From assembly GCA_030220185.1 (NCBI GenBank), contig JASPKZ010009649.1:1-64000 (forward strand): a stretch of 64,000 bases of DNA, written 5' to 3'. Position 1 is the first letter of the stretch; each line of letters starts with the position of its first letter. This DNA comes from Diploptera punctata. Its lineage: Eukaryota > Arthropoda > Insecta > Blattodea > Blaberidae. Position numbers and translations under genes: made by a program. This document shows positions 52,325-62,304 of this stretch, piece by piece. Under the pieces are notes generated by a model that searched no databases, was not told the origin of the DNA, and saw nothing but the letters and a program-made list of their open reading frames with translations.

Positions 52325-52489
52325 CTGAAAATTATCAAATAATGTAACAAATTGATTCAGTGTGTGAGTGTATTTGCTATAATATACGGCTTTAACTTTG
52401 TAATAAGTAAATTAATATACATAGACAAACCATCTGTAAAATAAACAAAGTTTTTTTTTTAAATTCAATATTGTAGGAAATTAAAAACT

Positions 52490-52645
52490 ATGAGGTTACT
52501 TATTTACTCACTCACTGGCACTACCAAACCCGTAGGTGCACGGACGTAAGCTCTCCATACATCCCTATTTTGTGCTAATGATTTCCAATCATTCCCTGTA
52601 TAATCTACTTTCCCTAAAATCATAGTTAATGTTATTCTCCCATTT
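52490..52645 (-). mobile_element. RTE-like LINE 3' end in a Cdc20 intron
   Basis: CTCACTGGCACTACCAAACC, CGTAAGCTCTCCATACATCC and ATTCCCTGTATAATCTAC match 5150-5275. Confidence 0.65.
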
Positions 52646-53530
52646 TAAAATACAAAATTCATAAAGCAGGAGGAAAAATGAGACCAATAATCAATAACAT
52701 AGGATCTCCCACTTACAATATTTTTAAATGGTTAAGCCGGGAATTCAAAGAAATGGAAAAGTTTAAGATCTAACTATTGAAAATTCTCTTCAACTTGTAG
52801 AAAAATTAAATAAGATAGAAATAGAACCAGGAGATAGATTAGTTTCATTGACGTCATGGCATTGTTCACCAATGTACCAAAAGAAGAAATATTGGAAAAG
52901 TGGCTTATCAAAAACAAGTTCGACAAAGAAAGGAGAAAAGAATATTTAAAATTAACTGAACTATGCATCACCCAATTTTTTTTACATATAACAGGAGTTC
53001 CTATATACAAAAAATCTGAACTGTCAATGGAGAACCCATTATCCCCTTTTTTGGCTAATTTATTGATGAGTAATTTTTGAAAACAAAACAATCAAAGCAC
53101 ATCCTCTCATGTTCAAATTTTTGTGTGGATACGTAGACGATGTTGTTGCCATAGTTAAAGAAAACACATACAGAATATACAGAAGAAAACAATCAAATTC
53201 ACACTAGAAAAAATAAATAAACAATTACCATTTTTAGATCTGAAATTACACAGGAATGAAGAAAAGAAGAAAATAGAATTCAGAATTTACAGAAAAAAAA
53301 AACATACAGATAACTATATTAAATCAACAGGTTTCAATCATACTTCACACAAAATGGCAGTCATCAACAGCTTAGTACATAGATTGGTAAATATACCCAT
53401 GGACAAGAAAAATTACGAGTTAGAGGAAACACATAATTAAGGTTGCAAAAGAAAATGGGTTTCAGTGAAAAAATGGTACACAAAAAAATTGAGAAGTCCA
53501 AAAAACAAAAATTGAGGAATGAAAGCACTT
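52646..53530 (+). pseudogene. PLE reverse transcriptase fragment in a Cdc20 intron
   Basis: Broken frames read GGKMRPIINNIGSPTYNIFK, NVPKEEILEKWLIKN, LSMENPLSPFLANLLMSNFE, the catalytic CGYVDDVVAIVKEN and the thumb-like NHTSHKMAV/HRLVNIPMDKKNYE. Order and spacing match PLEs; frame breaks near 52790, 52855, 53085 and 53190. The catalytic YVDD is intact. Confidence 0.78.
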
Positions 53531-53534
53531 TTTT

Positions 53535-53608
53535 TAAGAGAAAAATTGTACGCTCAGACCGGGACCCTTGGTTCTCTAGACCAAGTGCTCTACCACCTGC
53601 AATTAAAA
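53535..53608 (-). mobile_element. tRNA-headed SINE fragment
   Basis: AGAGAAAAATTGTACGCTCA, a gap at the B box, then GGACCCTTGGTTCTCTAGAC and AGTGCTCTACCA: part of a family B head. Confidence 0.65.
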
Positions 53609-54285
53609 AAAAGTAATGTAATTGATACTTTACAACCTGTGGCCACACACAGTTGTAACCTGTGGTCCAATTTAACATGCATATTGCATTACTTCCCTAA
53701 CAATGGTACTTTGATTGTATGCAAATGACAATTTTGAAGGATTTTAATAAGAACAAATAATCTTCATTATGTGTATCCAGGTGTAGCTAATGACATGAAT
53801 CCATTGCATACTTATGCTTATTTCACTTTACAAGAATAAGTTGCAATGAGGCTACATTGATGTACATGCAGCTTATGAGGCATTTTTAGTTCCTTGTTTC
53901 TCTACTATGTTAATAACAAGGTTAACCCATCAAGGTGAGTGCCTACAAGGTTGTAAGAATTAGATCAATAGAGAGGTATGAAAGTAGGAAAATATCTAAG
54001 CCTCGAATGCTCTGATACCATCAGAGTTGAAAAAAAAAACAAGAATTAGCTAAGAGAGGCTATATACAGAAAAGATAAAGTAAGGAGAGCAAAACACAAG
54101 TGGAACCTTGTGGCCGCCATCCACAATCCCCTAGAATGGGGACCCTGAGGATAAGAACAAATTTGAAGGAAATTTTAAGATACAGTAGAAGAATTTTGTT
54201 TACACACAATTATGAAAAAAAATTTAAGATCATAACAACATAAATTAACTAGAAATAAATTTCTTAACGACATTATTTAATAAAA
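53609..54285. other. Unassigned intronic sequence
   Basis: No gene or defined element. CCCCTAGAATGGGGACCC near 54130 echoes 1595-1610. Confidence 0.45.
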
Positions 54286-54289
54286 CTTA

Positions 54290-55040
54290 TAACACCGAGC
54301 ATAATATAAATGAATCACATCTCACCTGACATGTTTCGGATGCCATTGGTTCTTTCCTCAGCTACACTCCAATTATAAAATTACAACAGGAAGTAACATT
54401 ATGTCAATATACACGTGTATCATCTTCTCTTTGTCTAGAGTGTTGAATATTACATTGTCGGCCCTGGATGTCAACTCTCACCCCATCTTTTGGTAGACCA
54501 AACAACTTGCAAATAAAATTTCAAAATTCATGATTCTATCCTTCTTCTGGATGTAAATCTCCAATTTAGAAATTCCTGGGGAAAGGGATTTGATTTGCAA
54601 GTTCTTTAAAAACACCATGGCATGACTGGCCTAGAAGGTCCTTGACCTACCATCCAGCTGCTGGTCTCACATCTATATATGTTAATCACAGAGTTAGACG
54701 CTTGTTCAGCCAGTGTAGGAGTGACGTATCTCCAGTATGCCAGCTGTTATAGCTGGAGCAGACTTATTGTAGTTATCCAAATGCCTCAAGGTATCGGTCC
54801 CGTACTGGCTCAAATTCTATGAGATAATTTTTTCCCCATGGAGACCCAAACCAGTGCAAATCCATAGCTCTGCGCTAAGGCTCTTGCCCTAACAACCCAG
54901 CAATGGTCCACCAAAAGATGGAGTGGCAGTCGATATCCAGGGCCGACAATGTAAAATTCAACAGTCTGGACAAGCTGATGATATATGTGTGCTTTGAAAC
55001 ATGTCCTAAAAGAACTCAACTTTCATGAGGTGTGACTCAC
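54290..55040. mobile_element. PLE inverted fragments, family K
   Basis: 54440-54560 (-) and 54895-55030 (+) carry the same tail as 2626-3246 (KDGVAVDIQGRQ against the reverse strand of CCCTGGATGTCAACTC). The right end has GGACAAGCTGATGAT and GAAACATGTCC, then CATGAGGTGTGACTC. At 54326-54366 (-) CTGAGGA, GAAAC and GTC also occur with weak stems. An unrelated 290-bp stretch (54600-54890) lies between. Confidence 0.55.
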
Positions 55041-55560
55041 ATTATTTATTACACTTCAATTGCATTGAAAACAAGAGGAACACTGCTTTTAACGACTCAA
55101 TTCAGTCACATTTTAGCTGAAGATAAAAGGAATGAATTCCAAAACATGTAAGAAGAGAAAAGCAGATATTTTATGAAGTGATGTGTGAAAATTTTTGATT
55201 CATGTATATAATATCCAACTTTGTTCACCTATATCCAGAGGCTAAATTATTGACTATTTAACTCATGCCCCAAATGGGAGTTAATGACCAATCACGTTTC
55301 AATGATTTCACCTCACACTTTACCGAATTATGCTCCTCTTTTTAATATTCTGAACAGGTCAGAGCATTATTTTGCAGTGATTGACCCACTAAGTCACTAG
55401 GTTTGAATGTACAAAATATTACACTAAGGTGCATTCATACAATATTGTGATCCTATTTGAAGTTTCCCATGCCAGATAGCAATAAATAACATTATATGAT
55501 CAAGTTGCACTGGATAAACAAATGAAACATAACCACATAATTCTCACCGTCAATTACATT
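55041..55560. other. Unassigned intronic sequence
   Basis: No gene or recognisable repeat; an (AT)n run follows at 55561-55586. Confidence 0.45.
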
Positions 55561-55773
55561 AAATATATATATATATATATATATATTTTAAAATAACTAT
55601 ATTTAAATAATGATTTGAGAGTAAACAGCTTAATTTTATTCGTAAATAGTCCTAACAAATGCCACTCTTGATTTCCAAATCTTCTAGATAAATCAACTCG
55701 TGACTTCGTGAATTTATCGATGATTTGTAAATCACTCGTCATATTACTTCTACTATAAATAATAAGTACTTAC

Positions 55774-55875
55774 CCTTGTCATTGATGGGTATTTCCAAAT
55801 TATCAGTTCATTGTTTGCATATCCATGGCCCGAGATAATTTCTTTGTATGTAGTTGACCACTGCAAGGCGCACAC
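55774..55875 (-). CDS. fzy: Cdc20/fizzy, internal exon (6th WD40 region)
   Basis: Exactly 34 codons between acceptor TGTGATAG and donor GTAAGT on the minus strand: VCALQWSTTYKEIISGHGYA then NNELIIWKYPSMTR. KE-ISGHG and IWKYP are hallmarks of Cdc20 rather than of the Cdh1 paralogue (which has LVSTHGY). The phase joins cleanly to both neighbouring exons. Confidence 0.92.
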
Positions 55876-55929
55876 CTATCACAAAAACAGTAATCATCTT
55901 TTCAATAAAATAATATTATTTTAAGGCTA

Positions 55930-56335
55930 CTTTAATAAAACAAATAGAAAAGCCTAAGGAGATCACTGTTTGGAAAAATATCCACATTCAAAATACAAGA
56001 AAAATTTTTTTTGAAATTCCTGGGGAAGTAGATTTGTTGGGAGGTTCATTGGTCCACCAATAGATAGAGTACGAAGCAGTATACTCAACATACAAAATAC
56101 AAAAAACATAAAATACAAAATACATAAAGTTTCCAGACGAACCTAATTTGATTACAAGTTCTTCAAAAGTACACCAGATGGCAGTTCAGAAAATTACGGG
56201 CATAATAAAAAATTGACAGTCGCGAAAACAGCTGGAGATGGGAATGATGTATTTCCTGACACTGCAGTTCTGTGTTAAAAAAATAGATGTATGAGGTAAG
56301 AAGAATTCAATATTCATTTGATTATTATACTCAAC
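55930..56335 (+). mobile_element. PLE 3' fragment, family F, second copy
   Basis: LIKQIEKPKEITVWKNIHIQ is the end of a GIY-YIG protein; FPDEPNLI matches 48620-48660. The hammerhead-like region at 56227-56276 has lost its CUGAUGA (CTGGAGA) but keeps ACTGCAGT. ATGTATGAGGTAAGAAG follows at 56286. Confidence 0.65.
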
Positions 56336-56470
56336 ATATATTTGCCCATTTAGTTCCTCAAGGCACGCCCCCAGTATTAATACCATTTTTGGTTTATATA
56401 TCACCATATATGAAAATCTGGGCTCTGGATGACAGAACATTGATCATATAGCTACTGTAAATGTAATCAC

Positions 56471-57271
56471 TAGAGACCGGATGTTAGGGAAAATGCCTAC
56501 AGTTATTTATTATAGATACTGTAAAAGTGACTTCATATAAGTTCATACCGACGACCCTAGAATTGTTTTCTATGAAGTTCATTTTGCCTTTAAATGCCTA
56601 TCCTATTTCAGCTTATATTGCCTATAAATGCCTATTTGCCATTTTTTTTTCAAATTAACTTAGTATTTCTTTGAAATCATTAAAATTGACAAACCTCATG
56701 ACACATATCATTTCATAGAAATTTTCAAATGTTCTTTTTATAAATTCTCTTAGAATATTTTAGAATAAGGGTGGCAATAAGCCAATAACCTAGCAGGTAG
56801 ATGGTTTCCTGCTCAATGCACTCCCGTTAGGCAAATATTGCATTCTTCCACCTCATGCACTCTCATTAAGCAAAATAGCCTAAGCTATGTCCCATTGTAT
56901 TATGCTCCGGCTCTAAGGCATGGAGAAAGTTCTATGGTACAGTATTCCTTCTTTTCAATACAAATATTTCTGAGTGACAAAGAGGGTAGATGGCTCAAAT
57001 TTCTTTCTCTGTCTCAAACCTGGTGCTGAAATCTTTAAGTGATTGGCAATATTATTTTTGATGTTGGTAACACTGAATTCAGTCTGTAGTCCTCATTCAC
57101 AGACAGGTATTTCAAAGACAAATTGGTGCGACGAACATAATGCTGTAAAAATTTATGTTGTAGTCCATTTTTTGTAAGAGTCTATTTTGATTTTTTAGTG
57201 CTAATATTAATGATTTTTAATGCCTTTTTGCCTGCCTATTTAGAATTTAAGAGCCTAACATCCGGACTCTA
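56471..57271. mobile_element. Non-autonomous hAT element with perfect 8-bp target duplication
   Basis: Terminal inverted repeats TAGAG(A)CCGGATGTTAGG (left) and TAGAGTCCGGATGTTAGG (right, minus strand) are bordered by GTAATCAC at 56463-56470 and 57272-57279. Eight-bp duplications and TAGAG/CAGAG-like ends are characteristic of hAT transposons. Inside, GCCTATAAATGCCTA-like subrepeats occur and no transposase is present, so it is a MITE of 801 bp. Confidence 0.88.
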
Positions 57272-57364
57272 GTAATCACTAAGGTTAAGAAACTGGTCTA
57301 AACAGATGATAGCATATGAGATGAGGTGTAAAGAATTTTATTTAAACTTCCTATACCTAATTTA

Positions 57365-57724
57365 AGAAAGAAAAATTAATGCTTGAACCAAGATTTGAAG
57401 CCTGGACCTCTCATTCTCCATAAGAATGTGCTGTCCATTACACCATTCAAACAACGGTACAAAACTATATTTGCAAAGAAAAAATATATGCCTAGACTGA
57501 GGTTTGAACCCAGGACCTTTAACTCTCTATGTCAATGCTCTATCCAAGTGAGCTTCCTAGGCCTGCAATCTAAATGTGTATTTTTCTCTTATACATAGTT
57601 AATTCCTATGAGCCGTTGCTACGATTGGGTTCAAACCCCAGTCTAGGCATATATTTTTCTTTTCAAATATAATTTGTCAATCATTAAGATGTTTAAAAAC
57701 AAATAATATGAACAATGATACAAA
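57365..57724. mobile_element. tRNA-headed SINE pair, one inserted into the other
   Basis: 57365-57463 is a divergent tRNA-like head (-). A 247-bp inverted copy (57464-57710) of a related type is inserted behind it with AACAACGGTACAAA and AACAATGATACAAA (12 of 14 identical) as target duplication. The insert starts with the short end on the minus strand, switches near 57617 to plus at the B box (GGGTTCAAACCCC) and ends with the long end. Confidence 0.75.
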
Positions 57725-57904
57725 CGTTAACATTTCTTTCAACTTATACAATTCTCATTCGTCCGAAGGCTGATAGCTGTCGCTACCATCACGTCAACTG
57801 ACATCTATTCAGTAGTATTTTTATTGAGAAATACTACTTTTTAGAGGTAAAGCTTCATGTTTTTATTTGAACTAACATTTTCCAATTTGGATAGAATCTA
57901 ATTT
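57725..57904. other. Unassigned sequence between SINE heads
   Basis: No feature recognised. Confidence 0.4.
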
Positions 57905-58004
57905 AAGAAAGAAATATTAATGTTTGAACCAGGATTTGAATCCTAGACTTCTTGTTCTCCTTACGAGTATGCTGTCCATTACCCATTCAAACAACGATAC
58001 CTAC
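57905..58004 (-). mobile_element. tRNA-like SINE head, divergent subtype
   Basis: Closely matches 57365-57463 (GAACCAGGATTTGAATCCTAGA, GTATGCTGTCCATTAC) and directly abuts a LINE fragment. Confidence 0.6.
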
Positions 58005-58345
58005 TTTGATATATCAATAAACTTAGAGAAGAATACACCACCAAAACATCTGGAAAGGAATGGGAAAATCTACAAGCTTATGACATTACTACATTACAAA
58101 GAAAATCTGCAGTAGCAACATTCAGACTGCTAAACAGGATATGACTGCCTGAATAAACACCAACACAGACTTGGCATAACAGATTCACCTAAATGCCCTT
58201 TTTGCAATTTAAATGAAGATATGGAAAGAAACCATCTCCTCCATAGTCCAGCTTTTGTAGAAGAGACCAGCCTCTCTGCTAAATATTGGGGTGCAAGAGA
58301 GCGAATGATTTCATTATCAAGTGCTCGACACTAGATACCAACCCA
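58005..58345 (+). pseudogene. LINE C-terminal cysteine-domain fragment, copy 2
   Basis: Near-identical to 30815-31140 (TTKTSGKEWENLQ, later CPFCNLNEDMERNH in broken frames). It lacks the RNase H part. Confidence 0.7.
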
Positions 58346-58775
58346 CCAACTTTGATCCTCCAGGCAGATGACATCTCCACTTGTTAAACTTCACATAAGC
58401 AACCGGCCTTCACTGGTGAAATGGAATCTAGCAACTGATGGTAAGTGCACTGTATACATATATAGCTGATTGAAATACTCCTTTTCAATCAATGCCCTTT
58501 GTTTCAATTCCAATAAAGAAACTGTCAACCATTGCTGCCAAAACCTATCTTGAAATTTCTGCCAGAGAAGTGTTGTGATGTACCAAGGCCATGTCCAAAA
58601 AAATTATCTGCTGTTTTAAAGTGCAACATTTAGAACATATTCTGCCGAACTGTACAACTATAAATTGTCATAGAAATGCTCTTATAAAGTCACTATTACC
58701 TCAAACCTTCGGTGAAACATATCAATTCATATTGTTTATTTTTTATTATTTCACTCACCTCATACTTCATAATTC

Positions 58776-58824
58776 ATAGCAGACCCTGGATTTCTTCACA
58801 TATTTTGTGACATTCTCAATGCTG
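58776..58824 (-). ncRNA. Hammerhead-like motif, PLE family H
   Basis: Minus strand: CAGCA pairs with UGCU, core UUGAGAA (two changes from CUGANGA), stem II UCACA/UGUGA, GAAA, a stem III of AUCC/GGGU and a GUC triplet. Architecture fits, core is damaged. Confidence 0.42.
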
Positions 58825-58894
58825 CGTCACGTTCAAACTGACGTCCAACGGCCTTCTATCCTGCAGACTGACCTCCGCGCCATCTGGTGGCGAC

Positions 58895-59270
58895 CGAAGA
58901 ATTTCCAAATCAGTCCTCTTTCTTTATAACCGGGTATTTCAAAATTCATAGTTGTATTTTCATTCTTGCATATGTAAATTTTTTCCAAATTGTGAGTTCC
59001 TTCGGTTTTTCCAATTGTTTAAGTAATTTTGTTTTGGTTTCTATTCTATGTTTTTCTGACCAGGCATGTGCAGCTATTGCAGATTTTTCGGTTTCTCCAT
59101 TTTTAACATTTCTGAGGTGTTCTTTTAATCTTGTATTTAGATTCCTTTTTGTTTTTCCTATGTATATCTTTTCACAATCTTTTACAATTAATTTGATAAA
59201 TTCCCGATTTTTTGCAGTCTTCAATCTTTTCATTTTTGTTGGTTTTTATTAAATTACCTAAGCTGTAATC
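58895..59270 (-). pseudogene. PLE GIY-YIG endonuclease in a Cdc20 intron
   Basis: 59233-58946 reads CEKIYIGKTKRNLNTRLKEH, LRNVKNGETEKSAIAAHAWS and KEL-TIWKKFTYARM. The first GIY motif is broken (REFIKLIVKDC). Confidence 0.75.
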
Positions 59271-59642
59271 ATTTTTTGGTGCTAATTTAATGTTGAAGTA
59301 TGAGGTGAGTGAAATAATAAAAAATAAACAATATTAAAAAACCTCATAGTGTTATTTCCTATCTACATAACTTAATATCAATTCATCTTATCCACGCCTA
59401 AGCTATGGACTATTGCAGAGCTTGTATATAGTTTACATAGGAAAAATCAACTCTTCAAGTAGTGTAACTATGCAATGGAATCATGTCATCAGTTATGGCT
59501 GGAAACATGTAATGAAGAAAGAAGAAAGTGCAAGGTACAGAAATTGAATTTTTAAATTTAAATTCATCGCACAATATTATTTTTTTTGAAAACTCACCTC
59601 ATACATTTCGTGATTTTATGAAGCCAGGGTGAAAAGCATGAA

Positions 59643-60113
59643 CCATATTTGAAGAGAAAAATTATACGCTCAGATTTGGACTTGAACCCTGGACCCTTGG
59701 TTCTCTAGACCAAGTGCTCCACCATCTGAGCTACCTGAGCAAGTACCGATCTAAACGCAAATTTTTCTCTATATACGTTGTAATTCCCGCCCACCAAATG
59801 CTATGAAGCCTTTGCTTCTATCTTTGCAAATGGCGGCTCCTTTATAAAGAAGACATATTTGGGAATTATACATTACATTATAAATGCCAGTACACTTTTT
59901 TCAATGTTTTTATTATTAATTTCATACATCTCAATGATGGATAAACCATATTTGGTTTCTAGACCGGTACTTGCTCAGGTAGCTCAGATGGTAGAGCACT
60001 TGGTCTAGAGAACCAAGGGTCCCGGGTTCAAGTCCCAGTCTGAGCGTATAATTTTTCTCTTCAAATATGGTTTATCCATCATTGAGATGTATGAAATTAA
60101 TAATGAAAACATT
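59643..60113. mobile_element. tRNA-headed SINE inverted dimer, 471 bp
   Basis: Perfect 12-bp repeats GAAAAGCATGAA at 59631-59642 and 60114-60125. The left unit (-) is complete: short end, tRNA-like head, upstream region with the hairpin GAAGCCTTTGCTTC, and the long-end phrase. The right unit (+) has a tRNA-like head and ends in the long end (TTATCCATCATTGAGATG through AATAATGAAAACATTG). Short end left, long end right. Confidence 0.92.
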
Positions 60114-60125
60114 GAAAAGCATGAA

Positions 60126-60209
60126 ATTTATCAGGTGAGTTAAAAAAATCTCCAATGAATTAAAATGATTATTACCTCATAATGTTTACTTCTGAACATT
60201 AATTTCAAT
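60126..60209 (+). mobile_element. PLE terminus, family B
   Basis: TCAGGTGAGTTAAAAAAATC and TTACCTCATAATGTTTACTTC ending AACATTAATTT: the long terminus of the family at 62305-62391. Confidence 0.7.
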
Positions 60210-60221
60210 ACAGAAATTGAA

Positions 60222-60479
60222 TTTAGGTAAAATTTTTTATTACTCACCTCATATCCTTCTTTTTTATTTTAAACTAGTTTTGGAACTTTACACTTCTGTT
60301 CCATCTTCAGTAATTTCGTGACCATTGTTCTGTCGTCTCTTCAAGAATTTACTGATGGAACTAAAGTGTAAAGTTCTGAAGCTAATTTAAAATTAGAAAA
60401 AAAATAACAATATGAGGCAAGTGATAAAAAGTGTTACCTAAATAAGTATACCCATAGTGTGGATTCCTAAAAAAAGGTA
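60222..60479. mobile_element. PLE inverted dimer, family A, 258 bp
   Basis: ACAGAAATTGAA (60210-60221) and ACAGAAATTCAA (60480-60491) are a 12-bp duplication with one mismatch. The left arm (-) holds a hammerhead-like motif and a short terminus; the right arm (+) a decayed copy and a long terminus (ATACCCATAGTGTGGATTCC). Confidence 0.8.
60265..60317 (-). ncRNA. Hammerhead-like motif, PLE family A
   Basis: UUA, CUGAAGA, U, stem II GGAAC/GUUCC with a large loop, AAAAC (G12 to A), stem III AC/GU around UA, U, then UAA pairing with UUA. Confidence 0.45.
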
Positions 60480-60689
60480 ACAGAAATTCAAGCCAGAATT
60501 CAGCAATGGCAGCCCACTGTATGGAGCAGATTTACACTTCCCAAAAAAAAAAAAAAAAAAAAAAAGAATGAGTCGGTAGAATATTTGAAGTCTCAGATAG
60601 ACGAAACTGCACGTGCGCGTACAGCTCAAGCCATGATACACACCCTACCGCATCAAGGCTTACTTAATTCTGTTCTCTTGTGGAGTGAA

Positions 60690-60950
60690 GGAAAGAACAC
60701 TATGAGGTTTGTTTTAATTATTATGAATTAAGAATTTAGACTCACCTCATATTTTCTTATTTTTCATGCAGACTAGTTTCTTCGCGCCTTCATGATATTG
60801 TCAATGCATCTTAACTCTTAAGAAAAAGATGCATTGACAATGTCATGATGGCGTGAACAAACTAATGTGCAAGAAATAAAATATGAGGTGAGTCTAAATT
60901 CTTAACTCATGATAACTGAGTGATTTGACGCTTAATTTTAGTGCCTTGCA
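60690..60950. mobile_element. PLE terminal fold-back, 260 bp
   Basis: Inverted arms meet near 60820 (AGATGCATTGACAAT and its complement). Both arms end in ATGAGGTGAGTCTAAATTC; the left one is long (AAACCTCATAGTG), the right short. A GUC triplet follows AAACUA in the left arm. No target duplication is clear. Confidence 0.75.
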
Positions 60951-61142
60951 GCAGTTGAAAAGGACAGATCATTCTTTTTTGGATGCTGCCTTTGTACACA
61001 CAATACTTCTGTGCAAGAAATTTGAAGGTAGGTTTCAGCATGCGATGGTTGATAATTCCATTGTAAGTAACAGATAAATACTTACTTAAAAATCATCGGA
61101 GAACATATTGTTTAAATAACTCACCTCATAGGATTCATGCTT

Positions 61143-61190
61143 CCATGATATCGCGATTTCAAACATAATCATGTTCATCGTCAGCCATAA
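61143..61190 (-). ncRNA. Hammerhead ribozyme, PLE family B, left arm
   Basis: Mirror of 62245-62292 with the same core, stem II and stem I; one extra T upstream of stem I is the only difference. Confidence 0.6.
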
Positions 61191-61311
61191 ACTCCGACTG
61201 TTGAAATTCTTCGGCCGTCAACTATTCTATTGTCGCCATCTTCAGTGCTGCTATCTATGGTTGAATTTATGAACTTCGAAATCAATGTAATTTCGTTAGG
61301 GATATCAAAAT

Positions 61312-61701
61312 TCATTGATCTATTTTTGTTTTTCTGAATGTATATTTTTTTTCCCAAACTGTCAATTCCAAAGGTTTCTCTACTTGTTTTAAAAGTTTAG
61401 CTTCTCTTCCAATTTTATGATGTTCTAATAAACTATGTGCAGCAATTGCAGATTTTTCAATTTCACAATTTTTAATATTTCTGAAATGTTCTTTTGTCCG
61501 AATTTCCAAATTCCTTTTTGTTTTTCCTATATAATAAACTTTATTGCAATCTTCACAATTTATTTGATAAATTCCAGATTTCTTACTGTCTGGAACTTTG
61601 ACTTTTTTATTGGTACTTAGAAGATTACCCAGACTAAATTTATTTATTGGTGCCAAAAAAATGTTGTATTTGTCAAAAAATTTTTGAAATTTCCTATGCA
61701 T
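61312..61701 (-). pseudogene. PLE GIY-YIG endonuclease, left arm
   Basis: 129-codon frame: linker end (MHRKFQKFFDKYNIFLAPIN), SGIYQINCEDCNKVYYIGK (one extra Y), KEHFRNIKNCEIEKSAIAAH and ELTVWEKKY. GIY and YIG motifs, the conserved R of KRNLEIR and the final E of the fold are recognisable. The frame shifts before the C-terminus. Confidence 0.8.
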
Positions 61702-61766
61702 TTCAGGATGGTAAGTAATTTTCTTGTATTTTTTCTTTTCTTTGCATAGGAAATTTCAAAAAATTT

Positions 61767-62276
61767 TTGACAAATACAACATTTTTTTGGCACCCAATAA
61801 ATAAATTTAGTCTGGGTAATCTTCTAAGTACCAATAAAAAAGTCAAAGTTCCAGACAGTAAGAAATCTGGAATTTATCAAATAAATTGTGAAGATTGCAA
61901 TAAAGTTTATATAGGAAAAACAAAAAGGAATTTGGAAATTCGGACAAAAGAACATTTCAGAAATATTAAAAATTGTGAAATTGAAAAATCTGCAATTGCT
62001 GCACATAGTTTATTAGAACATCATAAAATTGGAAGAGAAGCTAAACTTTTAAAAGTAGAGAAACCTTTGGAATTGACAGTTTGGGAAAAAATATACATTC
62101 AGAAAAACAGAAATAGATCAATGAATTTTGATATCCCTAACGAAATTACATTGATTTCGAAGTTCATAAATTCAACCATAGATAGCAGCACTGAAGATGG
62201 CGACAATAGAATAGTTGACGGCCGAAGAATTTCAACAGTCGGAGTTATGGCTGACGATGAACATGATTATGTTTGA
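61767..62276 (+). pseudogene. PLE GIY-YIG endonuclease, right arm
   Basis: 169-codon open frame with SGIYQINCEDCNKVYIGKTK, EIRTKEHFRNIKNCEIEKSA, ELTVWEKIYIQKNRNRS and a C-terminus ...GVMADDEHDYV. It is the longest uninterrupted GIY-YIG frame in the window, but lacks the reverse transcriptase. The last codons overlap the hammerhead core. Confidence 0.82.
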
Positions 62277-62292
62277 AATCGCGATATCATGG
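62245..62292 (+). ncRNA. Hammerhead ribozyme, PLE family B, best-supported copy
   Basis: Stem I UUAUGG (62245-62250) pairs with UCAUGG (62287-62292) over six positions including G-U pairs. Core CUGACGA (62251-62257), one extra U, stem II GAACAU/AUGUUU (62259-62264 with 62269-62274), GAAA (62275-62278), stem III AU/AU around CGCG, and A at 62286 as the cleavage base. All invariant core bases are present. The TATGAGGTGAGT hairpin begins 13 nt later at 62305. Confidence 0.65.
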
Positions 62293-62304
62293 AAGCATGA
62301 ATCC

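Larger units (their letters stand above)
52325..55773 (-). other. fzy: Cdc20 intron, 3449 bp
   Basis: Donor GTAAGT (55773-55768 on the minus strand) and acceptor TTTTCAG (near 52325) are canonical. The intron contains a LINE 3' end (52490-52645), PLE reverse transcriptase (52645-53530), a SINE fragment and a PLE pair (54290-55030). Confidence 0.85.
58731..59374. mobile_element. PLE inverted dimer with unequal arms, 12-bp target duplication
   Basis: ATATCAATTCAT flanks it (58719-58730 and 59375-59386). The long arm is minus-strand: GIY-YIG text, hammerhead-like motif and short terminus at the left edge. The right arm is only the plus-strand terminus from GAAGTATGAGGTGAGTG with the long end (ACCTCATAGTGTTATTTCC). 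Its target is a repeat also found unbroken at 63230-63430. Confidence 0.88.

Noticed and set aside
52774..53091. Minus-strand frame opposite the PLE reverse transcriptase
   Set aside because: Shadow of the plus-strand PLE coding sequence.
54326..54366. Hammerhead with CTGAGGA, GAAAC and GTC
   Set aside because: Core words are present but stem II and stem I pair poorly, so it is mentioned only within the PLE entry.
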